From Candidatus Pacearchaeota archaeon (GTDB lineage Archaea; Nanobdellota; Nanobdellia; Pacearchaeales; UBA284), in the NCBI GenBank assembly GCA_023511755.1, contig JAIMAW010000029.1, positions 1-5,969 of the forward strand: a stretch of 5,969 bases of DNA. The letters are read 5' to 3'. Of the stretch, positions 1-5,181 are shown in pieces. The notes under the pieces are model-generated. The model was not told where the DNA came from, searched no databases, and saw only the letters and a list, made by a program, of their open reading frames with translations. Within the stretch, counting starts at the first letter, position 1; every line of letters begins with the position of its first letter. The position numbers were made by a program, and so were the translations under genes.

Positions 1-321
1 GGACAAGTCCGTACAGAGCCCCCCTTCTTCAAATACGGATATCATACTCTTACCGCTGACGCTATAGTCGTGAGAGCCAGGGATAATATAACAGGGGATA
101 CCATTTTCTCTGAGTTTACGGAGATTCGCTGCTGCTGTTTTCATCACCTCAACTGAAGGGATGGCGGTGTCAAAAAAATCTCCTGTGACAAGGACAAAAT
201 CCACTTTCTCATAAAGGCATCTGTCGATTGCCTTCTCAAACGACATCAAGTTTAGGAAAGCCATCTGCGGCTGTCTCCATGAGCCTAGATGACAGTCTGC
301 AATATGTGCGAATCTCATCAT
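1..321 (-). CDS. Mre11/SbcD-like DNA repair metallophosphoesterase, N-terminal part
   Basis: This is the first 107 residues of a calcineurin-like metallophosphoesterase; the C-terminus lies beyond the left edge. Read from ATG at 321, it shows the family's first three motifs: A-D9-C-H11-LG (DxH), V-T-G-D48-FFD, and PGSH84-D. Mre11/SbcD enzymes use these residues to bind two metals and cut DNA ends, usually with a Rad50/SbcC ATPase, in double-strand break repair. Spacing (DxH near residue 10, GD near 48, (N/S)HD near 84) fits archaeal Mre11. The third motif is GSHD instead of GNHD, so serine replaces the usual metal-binding asparagine; I recall GSHD(F/Y)S in one archaeal subfamily, so it need not mean loss of activity. 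ATG codons at 321 and 318 are adjacent. No good ribosome-binding site precedes them, and the TATA box at 351-360 suggests a very short leader. No Rad50 gene is inside the window. Identification as this superfamily is firm; the exact subfamily is less so. Confidence 0.88.
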   Translation of the reverse strand, partial: MMRFAHIADCHLGSWRQPQMAFLNLMSFEKAIDRCLYEKVDFVLVTGDFFDTAIPSVEVMKTAAANLRKLRENGIPCYIIPGSHDYSVSGKSMISVFEEGGLCTDLS

Positions 322-350
322 CCAATTTATCGTATCTAGTCCTTAGCCTT

Positions 351-360
351 ATTTAATTAT
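351..360 (-). promoter_or_regulatory. Candidate TATA box for the metallophosphoesterase gene
   Basis: On the minus strand this reads ATAATTAAAT, followed by AAGG, in an AT-rich 85-base gap. It is centred about 34 bases before the ATG at 321, so transcription would begin only a few bases before the start codon. That would explain the lack of a clear Shine-Dalgarno. It is a sequence match only, and AT-rich gaps give such matches by chance. Confidence 0.4.
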
Positions 361-406
361 TTGTGTATGATAATTGGAGGGACTATTACAAGATGTATTC
401 TGAAGA

Positions 407-616
407 TTATGCGGGCGATGGAACAGAAGGGAGAGGCTTGAATTTAGGATGAGGAATTGCTTCTCTTTTTGCCCTCAAACCCTCGACAGCCCTCGCGGCT
501 TGCTCTATCTCTTCCCGTTTGTAGCCTGCATTCAAAAGCGAAAGCTTGGCATCCTCAATTCTTTCGCCCCTTTCAAGAGCATTCCTCAAAGCAGCAATCA
601 AATCTTCGACAGCCAT
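407..616 (-). CDS. Small UBA-like helical protein with LLNAGY motif
   Basis: A 69-residue soluble protein of unknown function. Residues 1-50 look like a compact helical bundle. The core from R16 to A41 (RGERIEDAKLSLLNAGY, then an EEIEQAA helix) resembles UBA-type three-helix modules, and I recall similar 'rG.s.eeak..LinAGY...eie.Aa' segments in small DPANN proteins. The tail from residue 54 is proline-rich (P55, P57, P61, P63, P66, P68) with basic residues and is probably disordered. No signal peptide or membrane segment is seen. The start at 614-616 is the only ATG after the in-frame stop at 638-640. A strong GGAGG (632-636) lies 15 bases upstream, rather far, and a TATA-like element lies at 661-670. 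It follows RNase J on the same strand after 61 bases, so it may be read with it or from its own promoter. A protein- or RNA-binding adaptor role is inference only. Confidence 0.72.
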   Translation of the reverse strand: MAVEDLIAALRNALERGERIEDAKLSLLNAGYKREEIEQAARAVEGLRAKREAIPHPKFKPLPSVPSPA

Positions 617-630
617 CTTACTTTTTTCGG

Positions 631-670
631 CCCTCCTCTAGCACTCCTTTTGGCCTTCTTAATTTTTATA
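631..670 (-). promoter_or_regulatory. Candidate TATA box and Shine-Dalgarno for the 69-residue gene
   Basis: The minus strand carries TATAAAAATT (661-670) and, about 25 bases downstream, AGGAGGG (631-637). The second matches the archaeal 16S 3' end well but sits 15 bases from the ATG at 616, longer than the usual 5-9. No closer in-frame start exists, because TAG at 638-640 closes the frame just before the Shine-Dalgarno. Confidence 0.42.
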
Positions 671-677
671 CTTTTCT

Positions 678-2009
678 TTATAGATTTACGGTTTGACCAT
701 TCTGCAACAGGTGTATATCTCTACCGAGCTTGTAGCCGAGCTCTGTTGCTAGCTCAGCCAACGCGCTTAGTTTTGAAATATCGCCATGTGCCGGGATTAG
801 GTTTTGGGGGTTCAACATTTCTATCATATCCCTCAAATCTTCGCGCCCACAATGGCCAGAGACATGCACGTCTGTAAAAATTCTTACCCCTTTTTCCTTG
901 AGTCTCTTCTCGAGCTGCTTCCTATTTGCCTGATTGATTGGATTGGGGATGATGCTTGAAGAAAAAATAACATGGTCTCGCGATAGGAACTTGAAAGGCA
1001 GCACCCCGTGCACCATCTTGTCTAGTATCGAGCCAGGCTCTGCCTGATGGCCCGTACACACAAGCATGTACTCTGTCCTGGCCTTCGACACTTGTTTCAA
1101 GGCTCTCTCAACTTGGTTTCTGTAGCTCAAGAGTTTAATGTCCTTCATGAACGGAATAAGTTTCAGCCTTGACGCTGCTGAAACATATCTATGCAGAGAG
1201 CGTCCTAGGAAAAGAATCTTCCTTCCAAGCTGCTTGCCGCAGTCAACTATGCTCTTCAGCCTAGCCATGTGGCTTGAAAAAGTCGTCACGATTATGCAGG
1301 CATCCTCATTAGATGTTGTCAGCAGAACATCCTCAAGCAAACCACGAGCTATTTTCTCACTTGGGGTCTTGTGTTCCAGGTCGGCGTAAACGGAATCTAC
1401 AACCAGAGCAAGTATTCCTTCTTTAGCAAGTTCCTTGAGCCTCTCGTAGTTAGGCTTTTTCCCAAGGATGGGGCTGTTATCGAACTTGAAATCATTGGCA
1501 TAGAGTACTGCTCCTTTTGGGGTATGTAGCACCATTAGAGCTGTTTGTAAAGTAGAATGAGTTATGTTGATAAACTCTATTTTGTGCTCACGCTTGCCTT
1601 TTATCGTGAACGAAGAGTTTGGGCTGACCATCCTTATTTTATTTCTGAATGGGATTGCCTGATCTTTTATTAGAGAACCAAGAACTTCGGCTGTGAATGG
1701 AGTTGCCGCGATTTCCGCATTATAGCGATGAGCTGTGTAGGGCACTGCTCCGACATGGTCAAGGTGTGCATGGCCTATTAACATTGCCCTGACTTTATGC
1801 TGAATATTCTTGAGCACAATGTCATTTGGAAGGGCGTCAATATCGCGAAGTCTCTTTTCATTATAACCGCCCTCTTTCTGGTCCTCTAGCTCTACAATGG
1901 GTGGCAGATATAGCCCTGAATCGAAGATGAAAGCGTCATCACCTACTTCGACAGCAGTCATGTTCTTGCCTACCTCGTTATAACCACCAACCGCATACAG
2001 TTTTATCAT
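678..2009 (-). CDS. Archaeal RNase J, beta-CASP metallo-beta-lactamase ribonuclease
   Basis: A 443-residue cytoplasmic ribonuclease of the archaeal RNase J group, which degrades RNA processively 5' to 3' and prefers 5'-monophosphate ends. The N-terminus GGYNEVGKNMTAV is characteristic. The metallo-beta-lactamase motif is H80-A-H82-L-D84-H85, followed by H151 (ITHSTL) and D173 (ANDFKFD). The beta-CASP part follows: VVD205S with KTPSE, TTFSSHMARL (242-251), TGHQAEP (319-325), VSGH386 (motif B) and PAH408GD (motif C). Every metal ligand expected is present, and the length matches single-domain archaeal RNase J without the extra C-terminal domain of bacterial forms. The start at 2007-2009 is preferred over an in-frame one at 2054 because AGAGGA (2016-2021) lies 6 bases before it and family members begin at this point (MIKLYAVGGY). 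The gene is divergent from the TPR lipoprotein gene. A DNA-repair or KH-containing CPSF-like paralogue is unlikely, as no KH domain is present. Confidence 0.95.
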   Translation of the reverse strand: MIKLYAVGGYNEVGKNMTAVEVGDDAFIFDSGLYLPPIVELEDQKEGGYNEKRLRDIDALPNDIVLKNIQHKVRAMLIGHAHLDHVGAVPYTAHRYNAEIAATPFTAEVLGSLIKDQAIPFRNKIRMVSPNSSFTIKGKREHKIEFINITHSTLQTALMVLHTPKGAVLYANDFKFDNSPILGKKPNYERLKELAKEGILALVVDSVYADLEHKTPSEKIARGLLEDVLLTTSNEDACIIVTTFSSHMARLKSIVDCGKQLGRKILFLGRSLHRYVSAASRLKLIPFMKDIKLLSYRNQVERALKQVSKARTEYMLVCTGHQAEPGSILDKMVHGVLPFKFLSRDHVIFSSSIIPNPINQANRKQLEKRLKEKGVRIFTDVHVSGHCGREDLRDMIEMLNPQNLIPAHGDISKLSALAELATELGYKLGRDIHLLQNGQTVNL

Positions 2010-2064
2010 TTTTATTCCTCTATCCCCTTTCTTTTGATAAATTCTATAGGACAAGAAAATATGA

Positions 2065-2074
2065 ATTTATAATT
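2065..2074 (-). promoter_or_regulatory. Candidate TATA box for RNase J
   Basis: AATTATAAAT on the minus strand lies inside the short palindrome GAATTATAAATTC (2063-2075). A start about 25 bases downstream, near 2043, would give a leader of roughly 35 bases that includes the Shine-Dalgarno AGAGGA. The opposite-facing TATA box of the TPR gene is some 75 bases away, so the two promoters share this divergent region. Confidence 0.48.
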
Positions 2075-2133
2075 CTTCTCACTATCTCTCCAGAAACCCA
2101 AAAATTATTTTGTTACTTTGTAATAATAAGAAT

Positions 2134-2148
2134 AGAAAGGTTTATATA
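2134..2148 (+). promoter_or_regulatory. BRE/TATA promoter of the TPR lipoprotein gene
   Basis: AGAAAGG followed by TTTATATA (2141-2148) is close to the archaeal BRE plus TATA consensus. Transcription would start near 2170, giving a leader of about 85 bases before the ATG at 2254. The upstream extension of the reading frame (a TTG at 2110) covers the promoter itself, a reason to reject that longer protein. The same AGAAAG plus T-rich TATA layout recurs at 5101-5118. Confidence 0.66.
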
Positions 2149-2179
2149 GCGCTTTTTGCTTTAGTAGTTTGGGCAAATG

Positions 2180-2213
2180 TCGTGAAGGTACAAAATACTT
2201 TGGGGCTTCACGA
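2180..2213 (+). promoter_or_regulatory. Perfect 8-bp stem-loop in the leader of the TPR gene
   Basis: TCGTGAAG (2180-2187) pairs exactly with CTTCACGA (2206-2213) around an 18-base loop that itself contains GTA-CAAAA-TAC. It lies between the predicted transcription start (about 2170) and the ATG at 2254, so it could form in the messenger or be a DNA operator. No U-run follows, so it is not a typical intrinsic terminator. It matches no RNA family that I recognise. Confidence 0.45.
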
Positions 2214-2253
2214 AAATAACAGACGGAGAAGAAGGATAATCCATGGAAATAAA

Positions 2254-2730
2254 ATGAAAAATTTAATCAAGCTGGCAGGGTTACTGGCACTTGTTTTGGC
2301 CTTCGGCTCTTGTAGGGATAATTCGAACAGAAGCGAACCATTTAAGAGTTGCCTCAAATCTGCAATGGCTTATAACTACCTTGGAAAAGAGGAAAGCGCA
2401 CTAGAATATCTAGACTCTCTCCAGATTGGCATACGGAAAGAGTATTCCAAACGATTATCAGGAGAAGAACTCGTGGAACTTTCTGAAATTTATTCCCGGG
2501 CATGTTTAGAGAGAGGGAAGATTTACAAGGAGGAAGGAAAGTTTGATCTTGCCTTGGATGCCTTTAATGAGGTGATTACTTCTTACCTTGGCTATGACTT
2601 AGGAAAAAGCCCGCCGAGTTGGGACCCTGTGTTAGAGGCTTATATTGAAATGGCAGAGATATTTGAAAAGATGGGCGATGTAGAAAGGGCTGAAAGATAT
2701 AGAAACGTGATAAAACTTCTAGCTAACTAG
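2254..2730 (+). CDS. TPR-repeat protein with lipoprotein-like signal
   Basis: A 158-residue exported protein. Residues 1-19 form a signal peptide (MKNLIK, then a hydrophobic run LAGLLALVLAFGS) ending at C20, which reads like a lipobox (FGS-C) although the -3 position is Phe rather than Leu. Residues after C20 are polar (RDNSNRSEP), typical of a tethered linker. Three TPR-like helix pairs follow: about 33-58 (AMAYNYLGKEESALEYLD), 77-110 (ERGKIYKEEGKFDLALDAF) and 127-154 (AYIEMAEIFEKMGDVERAER). TPRs bind partner proteins, here presumably outside the membrane. The ATG at 2254 is chosen because the signal peptide begins there and the promoter lies inside the upstream frame. Its ribosome site is weak: only GGA at 2245-2247, with AAGGAT farther off at 2232-2237. 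The stop shares CTAGCTAACTAG with the convergent gene, and T-rich sequence (2731-2739) follows. The partner is unknown. Confidence 0.82.
   Translation: MKNLIKLAGLLALVLAFGSCRDNSNRSEPFKSCLKSAMAYNYLGKEESALEYLDSLQIGIRKEYSKRLSGEELVELSEIYSRACLERGKIYKEEGKFDLALDAFNEVITSYLGYDLGKSPPSWDPVLEAYIEMAEIFEKMGDVERAERYRNVIKLLAN
2719..2730. other. 12-bp convergent overlap with both stop codons in CTAGCTAACTAG
   Basis: The plus-strand TPR gene ends at TAG 2728-2730 and the minus-strand secreted-protein gene ends at TAG 2719-2721. Each stop is part of a CTAG, and the two CTAGs bound the overlap. Transcripts from both promoters would be complementary at their 3' ends unless terminated exactly here. Confidence 0.85.
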
Positions 2731-3798
2731 TTTCTTTATTGTATCTGCATCCATATTATAAACAAGTTCTGTATCTTTCCCGCTGACTTTTGTTTCTTTG
2801 GCTCCCTTATTGTAATCAATATCAAACTCACCGATCCCAAAATCACAATCAGTATTCAATAAATCCAGGGCGTAGGTTTTACTTTCCACGGGGATACAAT
2901 AATCTGGGTTAGTGGCGCAGCACAACTGTGTCTCCTTCTCTGCGAATGATAAATCCGCGCCTTTTATTGCCTCTCCATTTAGATATAACGTCCCTCTGCT
3001 AACTTGCCCCAAACGTTTCGTTCTGACGTTATAGACTGCTGTGGTTCCAGGAGTTGCAACGTATCGCTCTAGCAACTCGCCTGAAGCACTATATCTTGCC
3101 AAAAAGCTGTCTTCTTGGAGCCACTTCAAGCTCCTTTTATCTATGCCTGCAAATTTTAAGCCTATTCCTGATATCCGGAATTCTGGCTGGGTGCTAAAGT
3201 AGTACTCTTCTTCGAAATAATCTTCTGTAAGAAGTTGCCCTACATTCATAATGTTGTCCCTCCCTGCATAATACCTCGGAACTTCTAGGGAACCTCCGCT
3301 AACTATCCCGTTCCAGTCCAAAGAAAATGTGGCGCGAGTCGCCGCATGGGTTATATGGGTTAAGTAATCTTCTTCCATGAACAAGGCAAAGGTATTAAGC
3401 ATCCCGGCTACCCTCCTTGCTTGCGAGATTGTTGTCTGTATCGAATACTGGGTATATGCTGGCCAATCTTTTATGGGTGGTTCTTTAAGATAAGCCACAA
3501 TATTCTCCATAGAGTTCTCACCAACATAAACTTTCGGCTTGCCTCCTACAAGCTTTATGTTATATGCTGCGACGAGTTCGCCGTCCTCATAGGCTATGCC
3601 ATGGTCATGTAACATGGCTCTCACATGATCATTCGGAGTAAAGCCACATATATGTAAGTGATAAACTTCCCCCTCCACCAATATAGAACCATAGTTCTCC
3701 GGCCTAGGCGGTATCGCGCATCCGAAGAAAGCCGAGACTTGAGAAGTTAAAAAGACAGAGGCTAAAAAGAATAAAAGAAAAATTAATACTTTCTTCAT
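2719..3798 (-). CDS. Secreted protein of unknown function with N-terminal His/Cys cluster
   Basis: A 359-residue protein that I do not recognise. Residues 1-23 are a clear Sec signal peptide (MKK, hydrophobic core, then SQVSA before F24), so the mature chain of about 336 residues is exported. No later membrane segment is visible. The mature N-terminus holds a tight cluster of possible metal ligands: H47, H49, C51, H58, H64 and H66 (HLHIC and HDHG), with H148 and H151 farther on. Six cysteines (27, 51, 293, 294, 301, 318) suggest disulfides. The acidic, aromatic stretch EDYFEEEYYF (192-201) stands out, and the C-terminal third looks beta-rich (TLYLNGEAIKGADLSF). It starts one base after the stop of the preceding gene (TAA-A-ATG), so the two form an operon with likely translational coupling. 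The last four codons overlap the convergent TPR gene. Enzyme or surface component cannot be decided. Confidence 0.82.
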   Translation of the reverse strand: MKKVLIFLLFFLASVFLTSQVSAFFGCAIPPRPENYGSILVEGEVYHLHICGFTPNDHVRAMLHDHGIAYEDGELVAAYNIKLVGGKPKVYVGENSMENIVAYLKEPPIKDWPAYTQYSIQTTISQARRVAGMLNTFALFMEEDYLTHITHAATRATFSLDWNGIVSGGSLEVPRYYAGRDNIMNVGQLLTEDYFEEEYYFSTQPEFRISGIGLKFAGIDKRSLKWLQEDSFLARYSASGELLERYVATPGTTAVYNVRTKRLGQVSRGTLYLNGEAIKGADLSFAEKETQLCCATNPDYCIPVESKTYALDLLNTDCDFGIGEFDIDYNKGAKETKVSGKDTELVYNMDADTIKKLVS

Positions 3799-3799
3799 T

Positions 3800-4543
3800 T
3801 TACAACTCAGTCACGAACCTCCAGGTTATATTGCCATCAAACTTTATATTTTTATCTGTGATCAAAAACCATATGTGCTCTGGCTCGGCTATTTCCTTTT
3901 TCACGGGCACTATTCTTATGGTAACATTACCCTCAGAGGCAATTTCCTCGATACATGTCATGCATATGCTACCTGTAGCTTTCTTATATTCCTCGACCAC
4001 TTGTGAGGAAACATCAAGAAACTTGAGAACAGGCGCATCGAGCTGGACATTAAAATTCTCGAGCCTTGAGGATGCTGTGCCTTTCTTTACAGTCACAGGG
4101 CAATTGAACAGAACGCTGACCTTTTCAGAAATCTCGACATCGCTCAAACATTTGCCCTCAAAGGCGTAGCCTGAAAGCTCTTCAGAGGCAAAGCATTCGC
4201 TCGAGTGCTCATCAAGGTATTTTGCCAACTCGCCTGCTACAGTATTTGCGCTTGGCACAAAAGTCTGGTTGCCTTTCCAGTAGTAAGCGGTTTTCTCGTC
4301 AAGGAAATTAATACTTTCTACGTTATCAAGGCTATAATAACCGCCTTGTCTTGCAATGAAAAGAACTGCTTCTTGGGTCTTGAGCTCAAAGCAATCACCC
4401 AGATAGCTTTTGACCTTGGCAACATCGCTTTCGCTCAGCCCAGCTCCTGGGATGCCCTGTTGGAAAATTATAACAAGAACTATCAGGGCAACCAGTATGA
4501 TTGCAATGACAATAAACAAGGTCACCTGGGCTTTTTTGTCCAT
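3800..4543 (-). CDS. Membrane-anchored DPANN-type surface protein (KKAQVTLF N-terminus)
   Basis: A 247-residue protein with one N-terminal membrane anchor and a large outer domain. Residues 1-5 are MDKKA, followed by QVTLFIVIAI and a hydrophobic stretch to about residue 28. This resembles archaeal class III/pilin-like signals (KKGQ...), but the usual glutamate is absent (Phe10 lies near that place). The outer part contains C51, the segment EAVLFIARQGGYY (58-70), C117, C132, C148 and a CxxC at 194-197, plus three N-glycosylation sequons (N92-Q-T, N206-V-T, N238-I-T). I recall the 'C..E..EAl..ig.QGGY' block from uncharacterised DPANN proteins of about 300 residues or more. ATG 4541-4543 is chosen over one at 4558 because TTTAAATA (4563-4570) would place transcription almost exactly at it, making the message leaderless. 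It is the first gene of the operon with the secreted 359-residue protein and is divergent from tRNA-Phe. Function unknown; a surface or pilus-like part is inferred. Confidence 0.85.
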   Translation of the reverse strand: MDKKAQVTLFIVIAIILVALIVLVIIFQQGIPGAGLSESDVAKVKSYLGDCFELKTQEAVLFIARQGGYYSLDNVESINFLDEKTAYYWKGNQTFVPSANTVAGELAKYLDEHSSECFASEELSGYAFEGKCLSDVEISEKVSVLFNCPVTVKKGTASSRLENFNVQLDAPVLKFLDVSSQVVEEYKKATGSICMTCIEEIASEGNVTIRIVPVKKEIAEPEHIWFLITDKNIKFDGNITWRFVTEL

Positions 4544-4562
4544 AATTGCTTTATACAATTCG

Positions 4563-4570
4563 TATTTAAA
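4563..4570 (-). promoter_or_regulatory. TATA box for the KKAQVTLF operon (leaderless start)
   Basis: TTTAAATA on the minus strand, preceded by AAGGTTTT, is a consensus archaeal TATA element. Its centre is about 24 bases from the ATG at 4543, so the transcript should begin at or beside the start codon. No Shine-Dalgarno precedes that ATG, consistent with a leaderless message. Confidence 0.66.
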
Positions 4571-4586
4571 AACCTTACCTTAGAAA

Positions 4587-4596
4587 ATTTTAAAAG
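4587..4596 (+). promoter_or_regulatory. Candidate TATA box for tRNA-Phe
   Basis: ATTTTAAAAG is centred about 28 bases before the first tRNA base (4620), the distance expected for transcription starting at or just before the 5' end of the tRNA. It lies some 20 bases from the opposite-facing TATA box at 4563-4570, so the two promoters are nearly back to back. Confidence 0.55.
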
Positions 4597-4619
4597 CAAA
4601 TTATTCGTTAGGGCATTAA

Positions 4620-4693
4620 GGGAAGGTAGCTCAGCCTGGGAGAGCATACGGCTGAAGACCGTAGTGTCCGGGGTTCAAATCCCCGCCTTCCCA
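4620..4693 (+). tRNA. tRNA-Phe (anticodon GAA)
   Basis: A complete 74-base cloverleaf. The acceptor stem is GGGAAGG (4620-4626) with CCTTCCC (4686-4692), all seven pairs Watson-Crick. The D stem is GCTC/GAGC (4629-4632, 4642-4645). The anticodon stem is TACGG/CCGTA (4647-4651, 4659-4663) with loop CTGAAGA, giving anticodon GAA at 4654-4656 between T33 and G37. The T stem is CGGGG/CCCCG (4669-4673, 4681-4685) with loop TTCAAAT. The discriminator is A4693, as expected for phenylalanine. There is no intron, and the 3' CCA is not encoded (CTCC follows), so it must be added by the nucleotidyltransferase. The next coding sequence starts seven bases downstream on the same strand. Confidence 0.97.
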
Positions 4694-4700
4694 CTCCAAG

Positions 4701-5057
4701 ATGAAAAAAGAAAGTTATGCGATGGCGGTTGTGCTAATTCTACTGGCATCCATGATAGTGAGCGGTTTTGACGGATTCGGAAGTTTTGGTTTAGGTTGCG
4801 AGGAAAAGGCCAAAGTACTTGTAAATGCCTGCAAGATGGCATGCTACGAGGCTATAAACAATGGAACAGACTTGAGTAAAGGCCCTTGCCTTCTCGATCC
4901 TATGTCTCAGGATACAAACTGGGTCTGCGATATAGCTCACAAGCCCAGAGAGAACATAGATAATGAACGCGAGAATCAGTGTAACTCGTGGCACAATGGC
5001 ACATCAAAGCACTTTATCGAGCTTACACCCGAGTGCGAGTTTATAACTGCTAATTGA
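4701..5057 (+). CDS. Small secreted cysteine-rich protein directly behind tRNA-Phe
   Basis: A 118-residue exported protein of unknown function. Residues 1-22 (MKKESYAMAVV, then a hydrophobic run to VSG) form a signal peptide or membrane anchor. A glycine/phenylalanine-rich linker (22-32) leads into a domain of about 85 residues with seven cysteines: 33, 44, 48, 63, 76, 94 and 112. Notable blocks are KMACYEAINNGT (45-56), GPCLLDP (61-67), WVCDIAHKPR (74-83) and KHFIELTPEC (103-112). I recall similar 'WVCD.AH.PR...DN...NQC' segments in uncharacterised DPANN secreted proteins. Two sequons (N54-G-T, N99-G-T) suggest glycosylation. The seven bases between tRNA and ATG contain no Shine-Dalgarno, and an upstream one would lie inside the tRNA. 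The message is therefore probably a tRNA co-transcript freed by 3' processing. The odd cysteine count leaves one free thiol or an intermolecular bond. An alternative ATG at 4722 would lose the basic N-region and is less likely. Confidence 0.83.
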   Translation: MKKESYAMAVVLILLASMIVSGFDGFGSFGLGCEEKAKVLVNACKMACYEAINNGTDLSKGPCLLDPMSQDTNWVCDIAHKPRENIDNERENQCNSWHNGTSKHFIELTPECEFITAN

Positions 5058-5100
5058 GTGGATTAAAACCAAGGCGCAGAAAAAGCGAGAAAAACAAGAA

Positions 5101-5118
5101 AGAAAGTTTTATAAAATA
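5101..5118 (+). promoter_or_regulatory. BRE/TATA promoter of the pilin-like gene
   Basis: AGAAAG (5101-5106) followed by TTTTATAAAATA (5107-5118) matches the BRE plus TATA arrangement also seen at 2134-2148. Transcription would begin near 5138, leaving about 45 bases of leader with the Shine-Dalgarno GAGGT at 5172-5176. A second AT-rich element (TTATAATA, 5150-5157) is closer but would start the message within or after that site, so it is less likely. Confidence 0.64.
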
Positions 5119-5181
5119 CTGAAACATCATTACACTATTGCATTAATCATTATAATAGCAAAAGAACAAAAGAGGTAAAAG

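Noticed and set aside
393..452. Plus-strand 19-residue ORF preceded by GGAGGG (376-381)
   Set aside because: It is tiny, antisense to the end of the 69-residue gene, has an 11-base spacer and shows no recognisable protein features.
449..877. Long plus-strand ORF opposite the 69-residue gene and the end of RNase J
   Set aside because: It is a shadow frame of two supported genes, with no domain, ribosome site or coherent composition.
2010..2054. 15-residue upstream extension of RNase J
   Set aside because: The ATG at 2009 has a well-spaced Shine-Dalgarno and matches the usual family N-terminus; the extension is not family-like.
2110..2253. N-terminal extension of the TPR protein from a TTG start
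   Set aside because: It would translate through the TATA box, and a clear signal peptide begins at the ATG at 2254.
4620..4693. tRNA-Phe as an integration site for a mobile element
   Set aside because: No duplicated tRNA 3' end or integrase is visible in the window.
4205..4771. Plus-strand ORF crossing the operon promoter and the tRNA
   Set aside because: It overlaps a well-supported minus-strand gene, its promoter and a complete tRNA, so it cannot be a real protein gene.
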